In this document: piece by piece, positions 10,312-18,484 of the stretch
How the letters are laid out: every line of letters starts with the position of its first letter
Position numbering within the stretch: position 1 is the stretch's first letter
Made by a program: the position numbers and the translations under genes
Source: JAJECS01 sp965198185
GTDB lineage: Bacteria > Chloroflexota > UBA11872
Assembly (NCBI GenBank): GCA_965198185.1
Contig: CBDAOU010000001.1
Span: forward strand, 620,001 to 684,000
Reading direction: 5' to 3'
DNA: 64,000 nt
The notes under the pieces: generated by a model
Databases searched by the model: none
Seen by the model: only the letters and a program-made list of their open reading frames with translations
What the model was told of the DNA's origin: nothing

Positions 10312-10762
10312 CGTCATCGCCTCATTCGAAGCCGCCGAGCGGCGGTCACGGGCCGCGGCCGCAGGGTAGCGCAGCGCGCGCCGCTGACCACTGGGCAAGC
10401 CGTCGGGGACGCACTGTCCCTGCGTCACGTTGGGGGCCGGCATCGCGCTGGGATGGCGGAAGGACGCGGTACGCGGTCAGGGGAGCTGATGTTTTGAAGG
10501 CCAGTCACTTCTGCCTCTGCGAGACGCGTGCAACATACAAGGGCGGGTTTAAAACCCGCCCCTACGCCAAGAATCCAGCGCGCCTCCAGGTTGGATGGGG
10601 GCTAGATTGCCGCTTCCGCAACATACAGATGACGAAGGGCTAGGCAGGGGTCTCCCGGTGGGAAATGGACTGAATGCGGGTGGCGTCGGCGACGGCCTCG
10701 TGGCGGGCTCGCGGGGCGTGACCGGCAGCGGACCGCTGCTATCCTGCCCCAGGGTGCCAATT
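10312..10762. other. intergenic region with one palindromic repeat
   Basis: This 451-bp divergent intergenic stretch separates the Gfo/Idh pair (minus) from the solute-binding protein (plus). The only structure I can see is the perfect palindrome at 10541-10561. Open frames here lack a start with a ribosome-binding site or any recognisable protein. Confidence 0.5.
10541..10561. repeat. perfect palindrome of the GGGCGGGTTT/AAACCCGCCC type
   Basis: Two 10-base arms around a single A form a perfect inverted repeat, followed by CTAC. From memory, this GC-rich element (GGGCGGGTTT...AAACCCGCCCCTAC) occurs dispersed in several environmental genomes. Only one copy is visible here. It is intergenic. 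Confidence 0.7.
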
Positions 10763-12418
10763 ATGACGCGCGGCGGATCCACCCTGCTTCAGAGCAGCGG
10801 CTCGCCTTCGCCCGTCGGTCAGCCCCAAGGCTTCAAGCACGTGGCGACGCCATCCCCACCGCCGGGCGCTCGGCGCCCGCTCAGCCCGCCGCCGCGCCTA
10901 GCCGCCGGTCGCTGTTCACGGCGCGCTATCTTGCGCGCCCTGCCGCTTGCCGTGGCGGCCGGCATCACGGGCTGCGATTTGGGGCCGCCGGTCGCGGATC
11001 TGCCGCCGGTGACTCCCCTGCCGGTCGAGTTCGTGAATGTGACGCCGTTTACGCCAACGCCGAGCCCGACGCCTTCCGCGCCCGCGACGCTCGCCGCAGC
11101 CGAAGCTACGCCCCTTCCAGCCGGCACGACGATCCGGTTCGCGGGCTGGGGCACTCCCGCCGAACTAGATGCACTGCGCCAGGCGCTGGCGGCCTTCGAG
11201 GGTGCCCAACCCGAGGTCGATCTGGACGTACGGCTGGACGAGAATATTGCGGGCGATGGCATGCGCACCGGGCTGGTCGACGGCATTGACGCGGATGTCG
11301 TTCGGGTGGCGGCGGACGATGTGTTCGACCTGACCGCCGGCGGCTATCTGGCGCCGCTGGACGACTTCGTGGCGCGCGACCTCGACCTGGACGACCTCGC
11401 GCCGGCCGTTACCGCGGCGCGATCGGGCCCCGGCGGGGAGGTGACCGCCCTCAGCATCGGCGCGGCCTATCTCGGAGTGTTCTACAACGAGTCCCACCTG
11501 GAGCTCGCCGGGGTCGAGCCGCCGTCGAGTTGGGACGACCCCTGGTCCATCGCCCGGTTCGAGTTCGCCGCGCGGCGGCTAACGGCGGCGGATGAAGACC
11601 GGGTGGAGCGGTATGGGCTCGCCGCCGTGCCGTGGTTTACCCGCGCCGCGCTGGCCGACGCCGCCGGGTTGGCCGGCGCGGAGGCGTACTTTGCCTCGGA
11701 TCAGACCCGCTCGACGATGCACTCCCCGGTGCACGCGCGCACCTTGCGGCGCATGGCGCGCTGGCGCAGCAACTCGAAGGTTGAGATCGGCATCGAGGAG
11801 CGTATCGCGGCGCCATTCAACGGCGGGCTGGTGGCGCTGTATATCGACGCCAGCGACTTCGCGCCGCTGGTGCGGCCGTCAATCCCCTGGGGCGTGGCGC
11901 CGCTGCCCGCGTGGACGGACGGTTCCCCGCTGACGGAAGGCCTGGAATTCTGCGTGGCGGTGAACGGCGCCAGCGAGGATTTGGAGCCGGCCTGGCGGCT
12001 CGCCCAGTCTTTCCTCGAACCCGACGCGCAGCGCGCGTTGGCGCGCAACGATGCCGCCGTGCCATTTCGTCGCTCGGTGCTGCGCGAGCCGGCCTTCCGC
12101 GACCCCAACCGGTTGCCCGTTGACCGTGCCGCCTGGAGTGGGGCGGTCGAACATGATCTGCAAACGCCCTCGAATCCCGGATCGAAGGCCTGGCACGTCC
12201 TGACGGCGGCGGCGATCGAAGCCGTGCGCCGCGGCGATGTCGAGGTCGAGGCCTATCTTGAACAGGCCGATCAGCTCATCACGCGCCAGCTTGAGGCGCA
12301 CGAGTGGTCGGTGGCGAAGGACGTCCCGGGCTACCGCCGTCCGCCGTCGCTGGGAAACGTGCTACTGCGCGAGTTCGACGAGCGCCGGGAGCAGGAGCGC
12401 GGCCGCACGGCTCCGTAG
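10763..12418 (+). CDS. ABC-type extracellular solute-binding lipoprotein with Tat-like signal
   Basis: A 551-residue family-1-like solute-binding protein, probably for sugars or oligosaccharides. SRRAILRAL (52-60) followed by a hydrophobic stretch and the lipobox GITGC (Cys71) indicates a twin-arginine lipoprotein signal. A proline/threonine linker (TPTPSPTPSAPA) precedes the binding domain (TIRFAGWGTPAELDALR). The ATG at 10763 has AGGGTG six bases upstream, but the 50-residue lead before the Tat motif is long. A GTG at 10844 is a possible alternative. No permease or ATPase genes adjoin it. It converges on the LRR gene with 12 bp between stops. Confidence 0.75.
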   Translation: MTRGGSTLLQSSGSPSPVGQPQGFKHVATPSPPPGARRPLSPPPRLAAGRCSRRAILRALPLAVAAGITGCDLGPPVADLPPVTPLPVEFVNVTPFTPTPSPTPSAPATLAAAEATPLPAGTTIRFAGWGTPAELDALRQALAAFEGAQPEVDLDVRLDENIAGDGMRTGLVDGIDADVVRVAADDVFDLTAGGYLAPLDDFVARDLDLDDLAPAVTAARSGPGGEVTALSIGAAYLGVFYNESHLELAGVEPPSSWDDPWSIARFEFAARRLTAADEDRVERYGLAAVPWFTRAALADAAGLAGAEAYFASDQTRSTMHSPVHARTLRRMARWRSNSKVEIGIEERIAAPFNGGLVALYIDASDFAPLVRPSIPWGVAPLPAWTDGSPLTEGLEFCVAVNGASEDLEPAWRLAQSFLEPDAQRALARNDAAVPFRRSVLREPAFRDPNRLPVDRAAWSGAVEHDLQTPSNPGSKAWHVLTAAAIEAVRRGDVEVEAYLEQADQLITRQLEAHEWSVAKDVPGYRRPPSLGNVLLREFDERREQERGRTAP

Positions 12419-12430
12419 ATTGGGGTGTGG

Positions 12431-14248
12431 TCAGCTGGTCTCGCAGAACGGCAGGCTGGGGCCGGCAAGATCGTTGTGCTTAACGTTTTGCAGCCCCTCG
12501 GGGATGCAGCCCGTGAGCTGGTTGCCCGCAAGCCAGAGCACTCCGAGGTTGGTGAGTTGCCCAAGCTCGGCCGGGATCGCCCCACGCAGTTGGTTGCGCC
12601 AGAGCCCCAGCCATTCCAGCTTTGAGAGGCTTCCTAATGCAGGTGGTATTTCCTCAGCCAAGTGGTTCAGACTGAGATCCAACGCCTCCAGCCGAGCGAG
12701 GCGGCCCAGTTCGTGCGGGATCGCCCCAGTTAGCTGGTTCTTGTTGAGGTCCATCCATCGGAGTTCGGAGAGGCTTCCCAACTCAGGCGGAATCGCCCCG
12801 CTCAGTTGGTTCCCGTACAGCGACAGCACGACCAACTGGGAGAGGCGGCCCAATTCGGGCGGGATCGTCCCACGCAATTGGTTCCCATTGAGCACCAGCA
12901 CTTCCAGCCGGGCCAGGCGCCCAAGTTCAGGCGGGATTTCTCCGGCCAAATGATTGTCGTGCAGCCTCAGCTCCGTGACTTGGCCAGTCGGGTCGGTGGT
13001 GACGCCGTGCCATTCACCGACGGGGGTTGCACTGAGCCAGTTGGCAGTGCTCCTCCAGTTGGGTCCGTCGGTCGCGTCGTAGAGCGCTTTCAGCGCGGCT
13101 CGGTCAGCGGCTCGCACGCCCGGAGGCGCTTCGGTCGCTGCCGGGCCTGTGGCGGGGGGAACGCGCCCACTGGCGTCGCAGAATGGCAGACGAAGCGCGC
13201 CCAGATCACCGACTGCTGCAATGCCAAACTCCTCGGGGATGCAACCCGTCAGGTGGTTGCCGCCGCCGATTAACAGCACCTCCAAGTTGGTGAGGTTGCG
13301 CAACTCGAACGGGATCGCCCCACTTAGGTGGTTGTCATTGAGCATCAACCATGTCAGGCCAGAGAGACGACCCAGCTCGGGCGGGATGTTCCCTCGCAAT
13401 TGGTTCTCCTGGAGGAAAAGTCGTTCCAGGTTGCGGAGTTGGCCCAGCGTGGGCGGGATTTGTCCGCTGAGGTCGGTCGTGCCGAGCGCCAGCCATTGCA
13501 GCCTGGAGAGGCGGCCTAACTCAGGCGGTATTTCTCCACTCAGCTCATTTTGACCGAGCCCGAGCCATGTCAAGCGAGAGAGCTGACCTAGTTCGGGCGG
13601 GATCATCCCATGCAGCTCATTGCCTTCGAGGACGAGGTGCACAAGGTTGCTGAGGCGGCCCAACTCCGGTGGGATCGTCCCACCGAGTTGGTTGCCCACA
13701 AGCCACAGCACTTCAAGTTTGGCGAGGCGGCCGAGCTCGGGCGGGATTGTGCCGCTGAGCCGGTTCTCAGGCAGCTCCAGCTTGGTGACCCGTCCACGGT
13801 CGTCCGTGGTGACACCGTGCCATGCCCCGAGCGGCGCCTCGCTCAGCCAGTTGGCGTTCTTCATCCAGTTTTCCCCGTCGGTCGCGTGGTAAAGCGCCAC
13901 CAGCGCGGCACGATCCGACGTAGTGGGGGCCGTGGGGGGACGCGTGATCAGCCGGTGCACCTCGTCCTCGGCATGCGTGGGTGTCGGCGTCGGCGTCGCG
14001 GCTCGGGTCTGTGTCGGCGTACCTGCCGGCGAGGGCGTCTGGGCCGACATGGAAGTCCTGACAGCCGTGGGGGTAGGTGCAGCTGAAGCGGTCAGCATTG
14101 AGGTCGCCTCGGGTGTTGGGGTGGGCGCCTCAGTTGGGCTCGTCGCCGGGGCGTCGCAGGTGGCCGCCCCGAGCGCGAGCAGGAGCATTAGCGCGGCCAG
14201 GGCCACGAAACCGATGGGCGGACGCCTCGCCAGATGCTGGGTTCTCAC
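12431..14248 (-). CDS. secreted leucine-rich-repeat protein, plant-type LRR, two modules
   Basis: A 605-residue exported protein. A signal peptide with possible lipobox (GAATC, Cys31) is followed by a ~65-residue Pro/Thr-rich linker. Two homologous modules follow, each opening with DRAALxALYxATDGxNW...NWLS...W.GVTTD. Each is followed by repeats of the form GxIPPELGxLxxLexLxLxxNqLsG (about eight in the first and seven in the second) and a closing CIPE...LPFC cap. This is the 24-residue plant-specific LRR type, rare in bacteria and usually protein-binding at the cell surface. GTG start with GGAGG eight bases upstream. Partner unknown. Confidence 0.85.
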   Translation of the reverse strand: MRTQHLARRPPIGFVALAALMLLLALGAATCDAPATSPTEAPTPTPEATSMLTASAAPTPTAVRTSMSAQTPSPAGTPTQTRAATPTPTPTHAEDEVHRLITRPPTAPTTSDRAALVALYHATDGENWMKNANWLSEAPLGAWHGVTTDDRGRVTKLELPENRLSGTIPPELGRLAKLEVLWLVGNQLGGTIPPELGRLSNLVHLVLEGNELHGMIPPELGQLSRLTWLGLGQNELSGEIPPELGRLSRLQWLALGTTDLSGQIPPTLGQLRNLERLFLQENQLRGNIPPELGRLSGLTWLMLNDNHLSGAIPFELRNLTNLEVLLIGGGNHLTGCIPEEFGIAAVGDLGALRLPFCDASGRVPPATGPAATEAPPGVRAADRAALKALYDATDGPNWRSTANWLSATPVGEWHGVTTDPTGQVTELRLHDNHLAGEIPPELGRLARLEVLVLNGNQLRGTIPPELGRLSQLVVLSLYGNQLSGAIPPELGSLSELRWMDLNKNQLTGAIPHELGRLARLEALDLSLNHLAEEIPPALGSLSKLEWLGLWRNQLRGAIPAELGQLTNLGVLWLAGNQLTGCIPEGLQNVKHNDLAGPSLPFCETS

Positions 14249-14380
14249 AGGTCCGCCTCCCGCGATGTGGATATCGGCTGCCGGGTACTGCTACTGGATA
14301 CTACGCGCGGTGCGGTGGATTCGTTCCGTGTCCACGAACACTGGGAGACCGGTGTCGTGTTCGCGACGGCCTGACGCGGC

Positions 14381-14752
14381 TTACTGTCGCGAACGCTCGA
14401 TGGTGACGGCGGCTTCGGCGAGGATGGAGCCGGCGATGGCCACGCTGGGCTTGGCGATGCGCACGCGCACGCGGGCCACGCGGGGGAACTCGGCCAGCAC
14501 GCGCGCGGCGATGCGCTCGCCGAGGGATTCCAGCAGGTTGCGCGGCGGTCCCAGCATCACGTCCTGGGCGACGGCGTAGAGTTCGCTGTAGTTCACGGTA
14601 TCGCTGACGCCGTCAGACTGCCCGGCGGCTCGCAGGTCGGCGTGCACGTCCATGTCGACCACGAACCGCTGGCCCAGGGTGCGTTCCTCGGCGCGGGCGC
14701 CGTGGTAGGCGAAGAAAAGCATGCCGTGCAGGCTGATGACGTCGCCGCTCAT
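14381..14752 (-). CDS. folB: dihydroneopterin aldolase
   Basis: A 123-residue FolB, which converts 7,8-dihydroneopterin to 6-hydroxymethyl-dihydropterin in folate synthesis. It shows ISLHGMLFFAYHGARAEER, the pterin-binding N-terminal strand with conserved G, H and E, then VNYSELYA and a C-terminal VRVRIAKPS. The ATG at 14752 overlaps the rlmB stop by four bases, and GGTGGGAA lies upstream. It is the last gene of the rpsA-clpC-radA-isp-cysS-rlmB run. No other folate gene is nearby in the window. Confidence 0.9.
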   Translation of the reverse strand: MSGDVISLHGMLFFAYHGARAEERTLGQRFVVDMDVHADLRAAGQSDGVSDTVNYSELYAVAQDVMLGPPRNLLESLGERIAARVLAEFPRVARVRVRIAKPSVAIAGSILAEAAVTIERSRQ

Positions 14753-15720
14753 GTCTTCCCACCTGTTGAGGGCCCTGCGGAAGTTCCAGGCGGTGGGGGC
14801 TGAGGGGATGAACCGCCGTTTGCGAAGGTGTCCTTGGCAGCGCTTGGATTCCCGCCTTCGCGGGAATGACGGATTTGCACGGATTTCTCCGTCCGCTGGC
14901 GCGCGATGTGGTGCAGGACGATGGCGCCGGCGGCGGCTACGTTCAGCGAGCCGATGCCGCTGCGCAGCGGCACGCGCACGATCGCGTCGCACACCTGCCG
15001 CACACCCGGCCGCATCCCACGCGCCTCGTTGCCCACGACGATGCAGCATGGCGCGTCGTAGGCCACGGCGTCGAACGGCGTCTCGGCGGCGGCGTCAAGC
15101 CCGATGATGTGCACGCCGTCCGACCGCAGGGTCTTGAGCGCCCTTGCGAGGTTGGTGACGGTGACCACGGTCGAGCGCAGGCTGGCGCCGGCGGAGGCGC
15201 GGGCCAGCCCGCCGGTGAGCGCCGCGCTGCGACGCTCCGGCACGATCACGCCGGCGCCGCCGCAGGCCTCGAGCGTCCGGATCAGCGAGCCCACGTTGCC
15301 GACATCCTCGACCTGATCCGCGGCCAGGATCAGCGGCGGTTGTGCGCGTCCGGCCTGGGGTTGCAGCAGGTCGCGCACCCCGGCACCGGCGGTTGCGTCC
15401 AGCGTGGCCACGACGCCCTGGTGGTTGCCGCCGAAGGCCTGCGCGTCCAACTCGGCCGCATCGACAAAGGCCACCGGCACGCCGGCCTCGCCCGCCAACT
15501 CGCGCAGCGGCGCCGTGGAGTCGGCGGCGCCGCGGGCGACCAAGAGCCGCTTTAGCCGGTAGCCGGCGGCGAGCGCTTCGCGGACCGGGTGCCGGCCCCA
15601 GATGGCTCCGGCTACAGGTCGGTCGGCGTCGTGCGCCGCCAGACCGTGCCGTCCGGGGTGTCTTCCAGGACGACGTCGAGGTCCGCGAGACGGTCGCGGA
15701 TGCGATCGGCGAGCTCCCAT
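14749..15720 (-). CDS. rlmB: 23S rRNA (guanosine-2'-O)-methyltransferase RlmB (SpoU/TrmH family)
   Basis: A SPOUT-class methyltransferase. It has an N-terminal substrate-binding domain (IWGRHPVREAL), then the three SpoU motifs: DQVEDVGNVGSLIRT, IVVGNEARGMRP and VRVPLRSGIGSLNVAAA. The normal domain ends near HHIARQR. Another ~45 residues follow, encoded partly by a dispersed palindrome at 14848-14867, up to a stop that overlaps folB. The only in-frame ATG (15720) overlaps the cysS 3' end by 109 bp. No standard start codon sits nearer to the domain, so the true start is uncertain. Confidence 0.85.
   Translation of the reverse strand: MGARRSHPRPSRGPRRRPGRHPGRHGLAAHDADRPVAGAIWGRHPVREALAAGYRLKRLLVARGAADSTAPLRELAGEAGVPVAFVDAAELDAQAFGGNHQGVVATLDATAGAGVRDLLQPQAGRAQPPLILAADQVEDVGNVGSLIRTLEACGGAGVIVPERRSAALTGGLARASAGASLRSTVVTVTNLARALKTLRSDGVHIIGLDAAAETPFDAVAYDAPCCIVVGNEARGMRPGVRQVCDAIVRVPLRSGIGSLNVAAAGAIVLHHIARQRTEKSVQIRHSREGGNPSAAKDTFANGGSSPQPPPPGTSAGPSTGGKT
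14848..14867. repeat. ATTCCCGC-CTTC-GCGGGAAT palindrome inside the rlmB 3' end
   Basis: Perfect 8-base arms with a 4-base loop. The flanks (GGATTCCCGC... GGGAATGACGG) match the widespread short palindrome family that encodes SFPRRRESK or HSREGGNPS when translated. Both peptide strings do appear in the frames here. The element lies within the coding frame of rlmB. Confidence 0.75.
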
Positions 15721-17018
15721 TGCCGCACCTCCCGCACCGCGCTGCGAATCTCGACCAGTAGCTCAATGTACGGCGCGGCGTCCGCGGCGTCGGCCGCGCC
15801 TTCCACAACCTCGACGCCCAGGACCGCCAATAGGTCGCGCAGGCATGCCTGAGCCTCGGCGACGGCGCCCGGCGTCGCGCTCGGCGCGGCGCGGTTGATG
15901 GACCGGCCAAGCTCGAACAGCGCGCCGATGGCGCGCGGGGCGTTGAAGTCGTCGTCCATGGCCGCCTCGAACTCGCGCTGCGCTTCGCCACGGGCGGCGG
16001 CCAGCGTTTCGGCGTCACCCGTTGGATCGCCGCCGCGGGCGCGCAGGATGCCGCGCAGTCGCTCGTAGGCGGCCGCGGACGGCTGCAGGGCTTCCATCGA
16101 AAACGCCATCGCCGTGCGGTAGTGCACCGACAGGAAGTAGAGCCGCAGCACGTCCGGCGCCACGACCTCCAGCACGTCGGCCAGGGTGGTGTAGTTGTCG
16201 GCCGAGTGGGCCATCTTTTCGCCGTCGGTCTGCAGCAGCCCCGTGTGCAGCCAGTGCTCGCACGAACGGCGATTGCGCCCGCTGCCGGCTTCGGCCTGGG
16301 CGATCTCGTTTTCGTGATGCGGAAAGATGAGGTCGGCGCCGCCGCCGTGGATGTCGATCTGCTCGCCGAACGCCGTCTGGATCATGGTGGAGCACTCGAT
16401 GTGCCAGCCGGGGCGCCCGCGTCCCCAGGGACTATCCCAGCCGATCTCGTCCTCCGGGGCGAGCTTCCACAGCGCGAAATCCCGCGGATCGCGCTTCTCC
16501 GGGTCCACCTCCACACGCGCGCCGGCCTCGACGCCCACATCCTCCGTGCGTCCGGACAGTGAGCCGTATTCCGGGAATGCCGGCACCGAGAAGTAGACGC
16601 CCTGCGAGGTGGGATAGGCATAGCCGCGGTCGATGAGGTGCTCCACCGCCGCCACGATTTCGGACATGGAACCGGTAACCGTGGGGTACTCGTGGGCATG
16701 GCGCACGCGCAGGCGGTCGAGCACTTCGAAGTAGGCCCGCGTCTGCTCCTCGGCGTAGGCGAGCGGGTCCTGTCCGGCGGCCCGCGCGCGGTCGATGATC
16801 TTGTCGTCGATGTCGGTGAAGTTCTGGAGGTGCCGCACCTCGTAGCCGCGGTATTCCAGATAGCGCCGGACCACGTCCATGTGGACGAACATGAAGCCGT
16901 GACCGACGTGGGGCGGGGCCTTGGGCGTCATGCCGCAGACGTAGAGGCGCACCGGCTCGTCGAGCGGCGCGAAGGGGCGTCGCTCTCCCGTGCGCGTGTC
17001 CGAGATGTGTAGCGTCAC
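15612..17018 (-). CDS. cysS: cysteine--tRNA ligase (class I), atypical KMSKS
   Basis: A 468-residue cysteinyl-tRNA synthetase. Zinc ligands are visible as YVCGMTP, WHIECSTM and the FPHHENEIAQAE helix. The HIGH equivalent is PHVGHG. The KMSKS loop reads DGEKMAHSADN, so the second lysine is histidine. The rest of the catalytic and anticodon regions looks normal in length and sequence (LQNFTDIDDKII, IDIHGGGADLIFPHH). The CGMTP...HVGH style also resembles the related mycothiol ligase MshC, but the full C-terminal domain and the cluster context favour CysS. GTG start; 33 bp after ispF. Confidence 0.9.
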   Translation of the reverse strand: MTLHISDTRTGERRPFAPLDEPVRLYVCGMTPKAPPHVGHGFMFVHMDVVRRYLEYRGYEVRHLQNFTDIDDKIIDRARAAGQDPLAYAEEQTRAYFEVLDRLRVRHAHEYPTVTGSMSEIVAAVEHLIDRGYAYPTSQGVYFSVPAFPEYGSLSGRTEDVGVEAGARVEVDPEKRDPRDFALWKLAPEDEIGWDSPWGRGRPGWHIECSTMIQTAFGEQIDIHGGGADLIFPHHENEIAQAEAGSGRNRRSCEHWLHTGLLQTDGEKMAHSADNYTTLADVLEVVAPDVLRLYFLSVHYRTAMAFSMEALQPSAAAYERLRGILRARGGDPTGDAETLAAARGEAQREFEAAMDDDFNAPRAIGALFELGRSINRAAPSATPGAVAEAQACLRDLLAVLGVEVVEGAADAADAAPYIELLVEIRSAVREVRQWELADRIRDRLADLDVVLEDTPDGTVWRRTTPTDL

Positions 17019-17051
17019 CGTGGCTGACCGTGGGCGATGCGGCGGCGAATT

Positions 17052-17525
17052 CTACCGATGGCGCCGCGCCAGCAGGACCACCGCGTGGCAGGCGATGGCG
17101 CGGCCCTCGCCCACGGCGTCCAGACCTTCATTGGATGCGGCCTTGACGCTGACGCGATCGGCACCCACGTCGAGGCACTCCGCCACGCGCTGCTCGATGG
17201 CGGGCACGTGCCCGGCGAGCTTGGGCCGCTCCAGCAACACGGTGGCGTCCACGTTCACCGGTTCCCAGCCGGCGTCGCGGGCACGGGCGGCAGTCTCGCG
17301 CGCGAACCGTGAGCTGTCGGCGCCGCGCCAGGCGGGATCGCTGTCCGGATAGTGCCGGCCGATGTCGCCGGCCTTGAGCGCGCCCAGGACGGCGTCCACG
17401 ATGGCGTGCAGCAGCACGTCGGCGTCCGAGTGGCCCACGGCGCCGTGCTCGGACGGAACTTTCACACCGCCGATCAGCAGCGGGCGGCCGGCGGCGAGCC
17501 GATGGATGTCGTAGCCGTGGCCCAC
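17052..17525 (-). CDS. ispF: 2-C-methyl-D-erythritol 2,4-cyclodiphosphate synthase
   Basis: A 157-residue IspF, the fifth MEP-pathway enzyme. It begins VGHGYDIHRL with the metal-binding D and H, and carries the HSDADVLLHAIVDAVLGA zinc site and the CDP-binding segment KAASNEGLDAVGEG. I chose the GTG at 17525 since it gives the family length; the open frame extends 48 codons upstream into fpr without homology. It trails fpr by 38 bp in the same operon as ispD. Confidence 0.9.
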   Translation of the reverse strand: MGHGYDIHRLAAGRPLLIGGVKVPSEHGAVGHSDADVLLHAIVDAVLGALKAGDIGRHYPDSDPAWRGADSSRFARETAARARDAGWEPVNVDATVLLERPKLAGHVPAIEQRVAECLDVGADRVSVKAASNEGLDAVGEGRAIACHAVVLLARRHR

Positions 17526-17563
17526 GCGCAGCTCGGGCAGGGGCTCTGACGCCTCCGTGCCGC

Positions 17564-18484
17564 CTACCAGTAGTCCTCCGTGATCACCTGTGACTCGCGG
17601 CCGGTCGTGGGAAAGCCCTGGCCGGCGAGCACCTCTTTCACGTCGCTGATCATGCCCGGATTGCCGCACAGGTAGGCCGCGCTGCCGGCAACCGAGAGCC
17701 GCTCACGCACCTGGTCGTGGATCTCGGCGGGCAGGTAGGGGGCCACGCGGCCGATCGCGGGCTCGCCGCAGATCATCCGCAACACGTCGTTCAGCCGCCC
17801 GCGGCCCATTGCTTCCTCGTACCCGGGGTCTTGGGTGGGGCGGCTGACGACGGGCACGTAGAGCAACTCGAATCCGGCGTCGGCGGCCAGCGCTTCCAGC
17901 TCGGCGCGATAGCCCAGCTGGCTGGCGTAAGACACCCCGTGCAGCACGGTGAGGCGACGCGGCGTGCGGCCGACGCGCTGATAGTCCTGCCAGAAGACGC
18001 GGGCCATCGAGACAAATGGGGCGAGCCCCGTGCCGGTGGCGGCGCAGACCAGGTCGTGCTGGGTGGTGCGCGAGGGCACAAAGCGGCCGGCTGGGCGCGG
18101 CATATAGAGCACCTCGTCGCCGGGTGCATGGCGCCAGAGCGCGCCGGTGAAGACGCCCTGGCGATTGCTGCCGTCCTCGTCGGCGTCGCGCACCAAGATG
18201 ACGTAGAACTCAAGCGACTCGCGCTCGGCGGACGTCGACGCGATGGAGAACTGACGCGGGCGCGGGTCGTCCGCCGGTTGGTCCCAGAAGGCGAGCTGGG
18301 TGTACTGGCCGGGCTCGAATTCGGCGAATGGCTCGCCGTCGGGGCGATCGATGGTGAAGATCGCGAGATCGGGGTCGTCAAGCAGCTCCCAAGACGCCAG
18401 CCGTGCGCGCTCCATACGCTCGCGAATGTCGCGGCGTCGGCGCCTTGGGGTAGCCGCCGGGGCCTGATCCGCGCCAGCCGTCAC
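17564..18484 (-). CDS. fpr: ferredoxin--NADP+ reductase
   Basis: A 306-residue bacterial-type FAD-dependent ferredoxin/flavodoxin reductase. An FAD domain carries the RxxS motif PRQFSIAST and the NADP domain carries AATGTGLAPFVSM. CGNPGMISDVKEVLAGQGF and the C-terminal aromatic TEDYW* also fit the family, in which the last aromatic stacks on the flavin. It overlaps the ispD stop (GTGA). Its place between ispD and ispF is suggestive, because IspG and IspH need reduced ferredoxin or flavodoxin, but that link is an inference. Confidence 0.85.
   Translation of the reverse strand: MTAGADQAPAATPRRRRRDIRERMERARLASWELLDDPDLAIFTIDRPDGEPFAEFEPGQYTQLAFWDQPADDPRPRQFSIASTSAERESLEFYVILVRDADEDGSNRQGVFTGALWRHAPGDEVLYMPRPAGRFVPSRTTQHDLVCAATGTGLAPFVSMARVFWQDYQRVGRTPRRLTVLHGVSYASQLGYRAELEALAADAGFELLYVPVVSRPTQDPGYEEAMGRGRLNDVLRMICGEPAIGRVAPYLPAEIHDQVRERLSVAGSAAYLCGNPGMISDVKEVLAGQGFPTTGRESQVITEDYW

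Noticed and set aside
10595..10762. N-terminal extension of the solute-binding protein
   Set aside because: No signal sequence or homology before the ATG at 10763, which has its own ribosome-binding site.
14335..14363. CGAACAC/GTGTTCG inverted repeat as a terminator between folB and the LRR gene
   Set aside because: Only 7-base arms with a 15-base loop and no T-run; not convincing.
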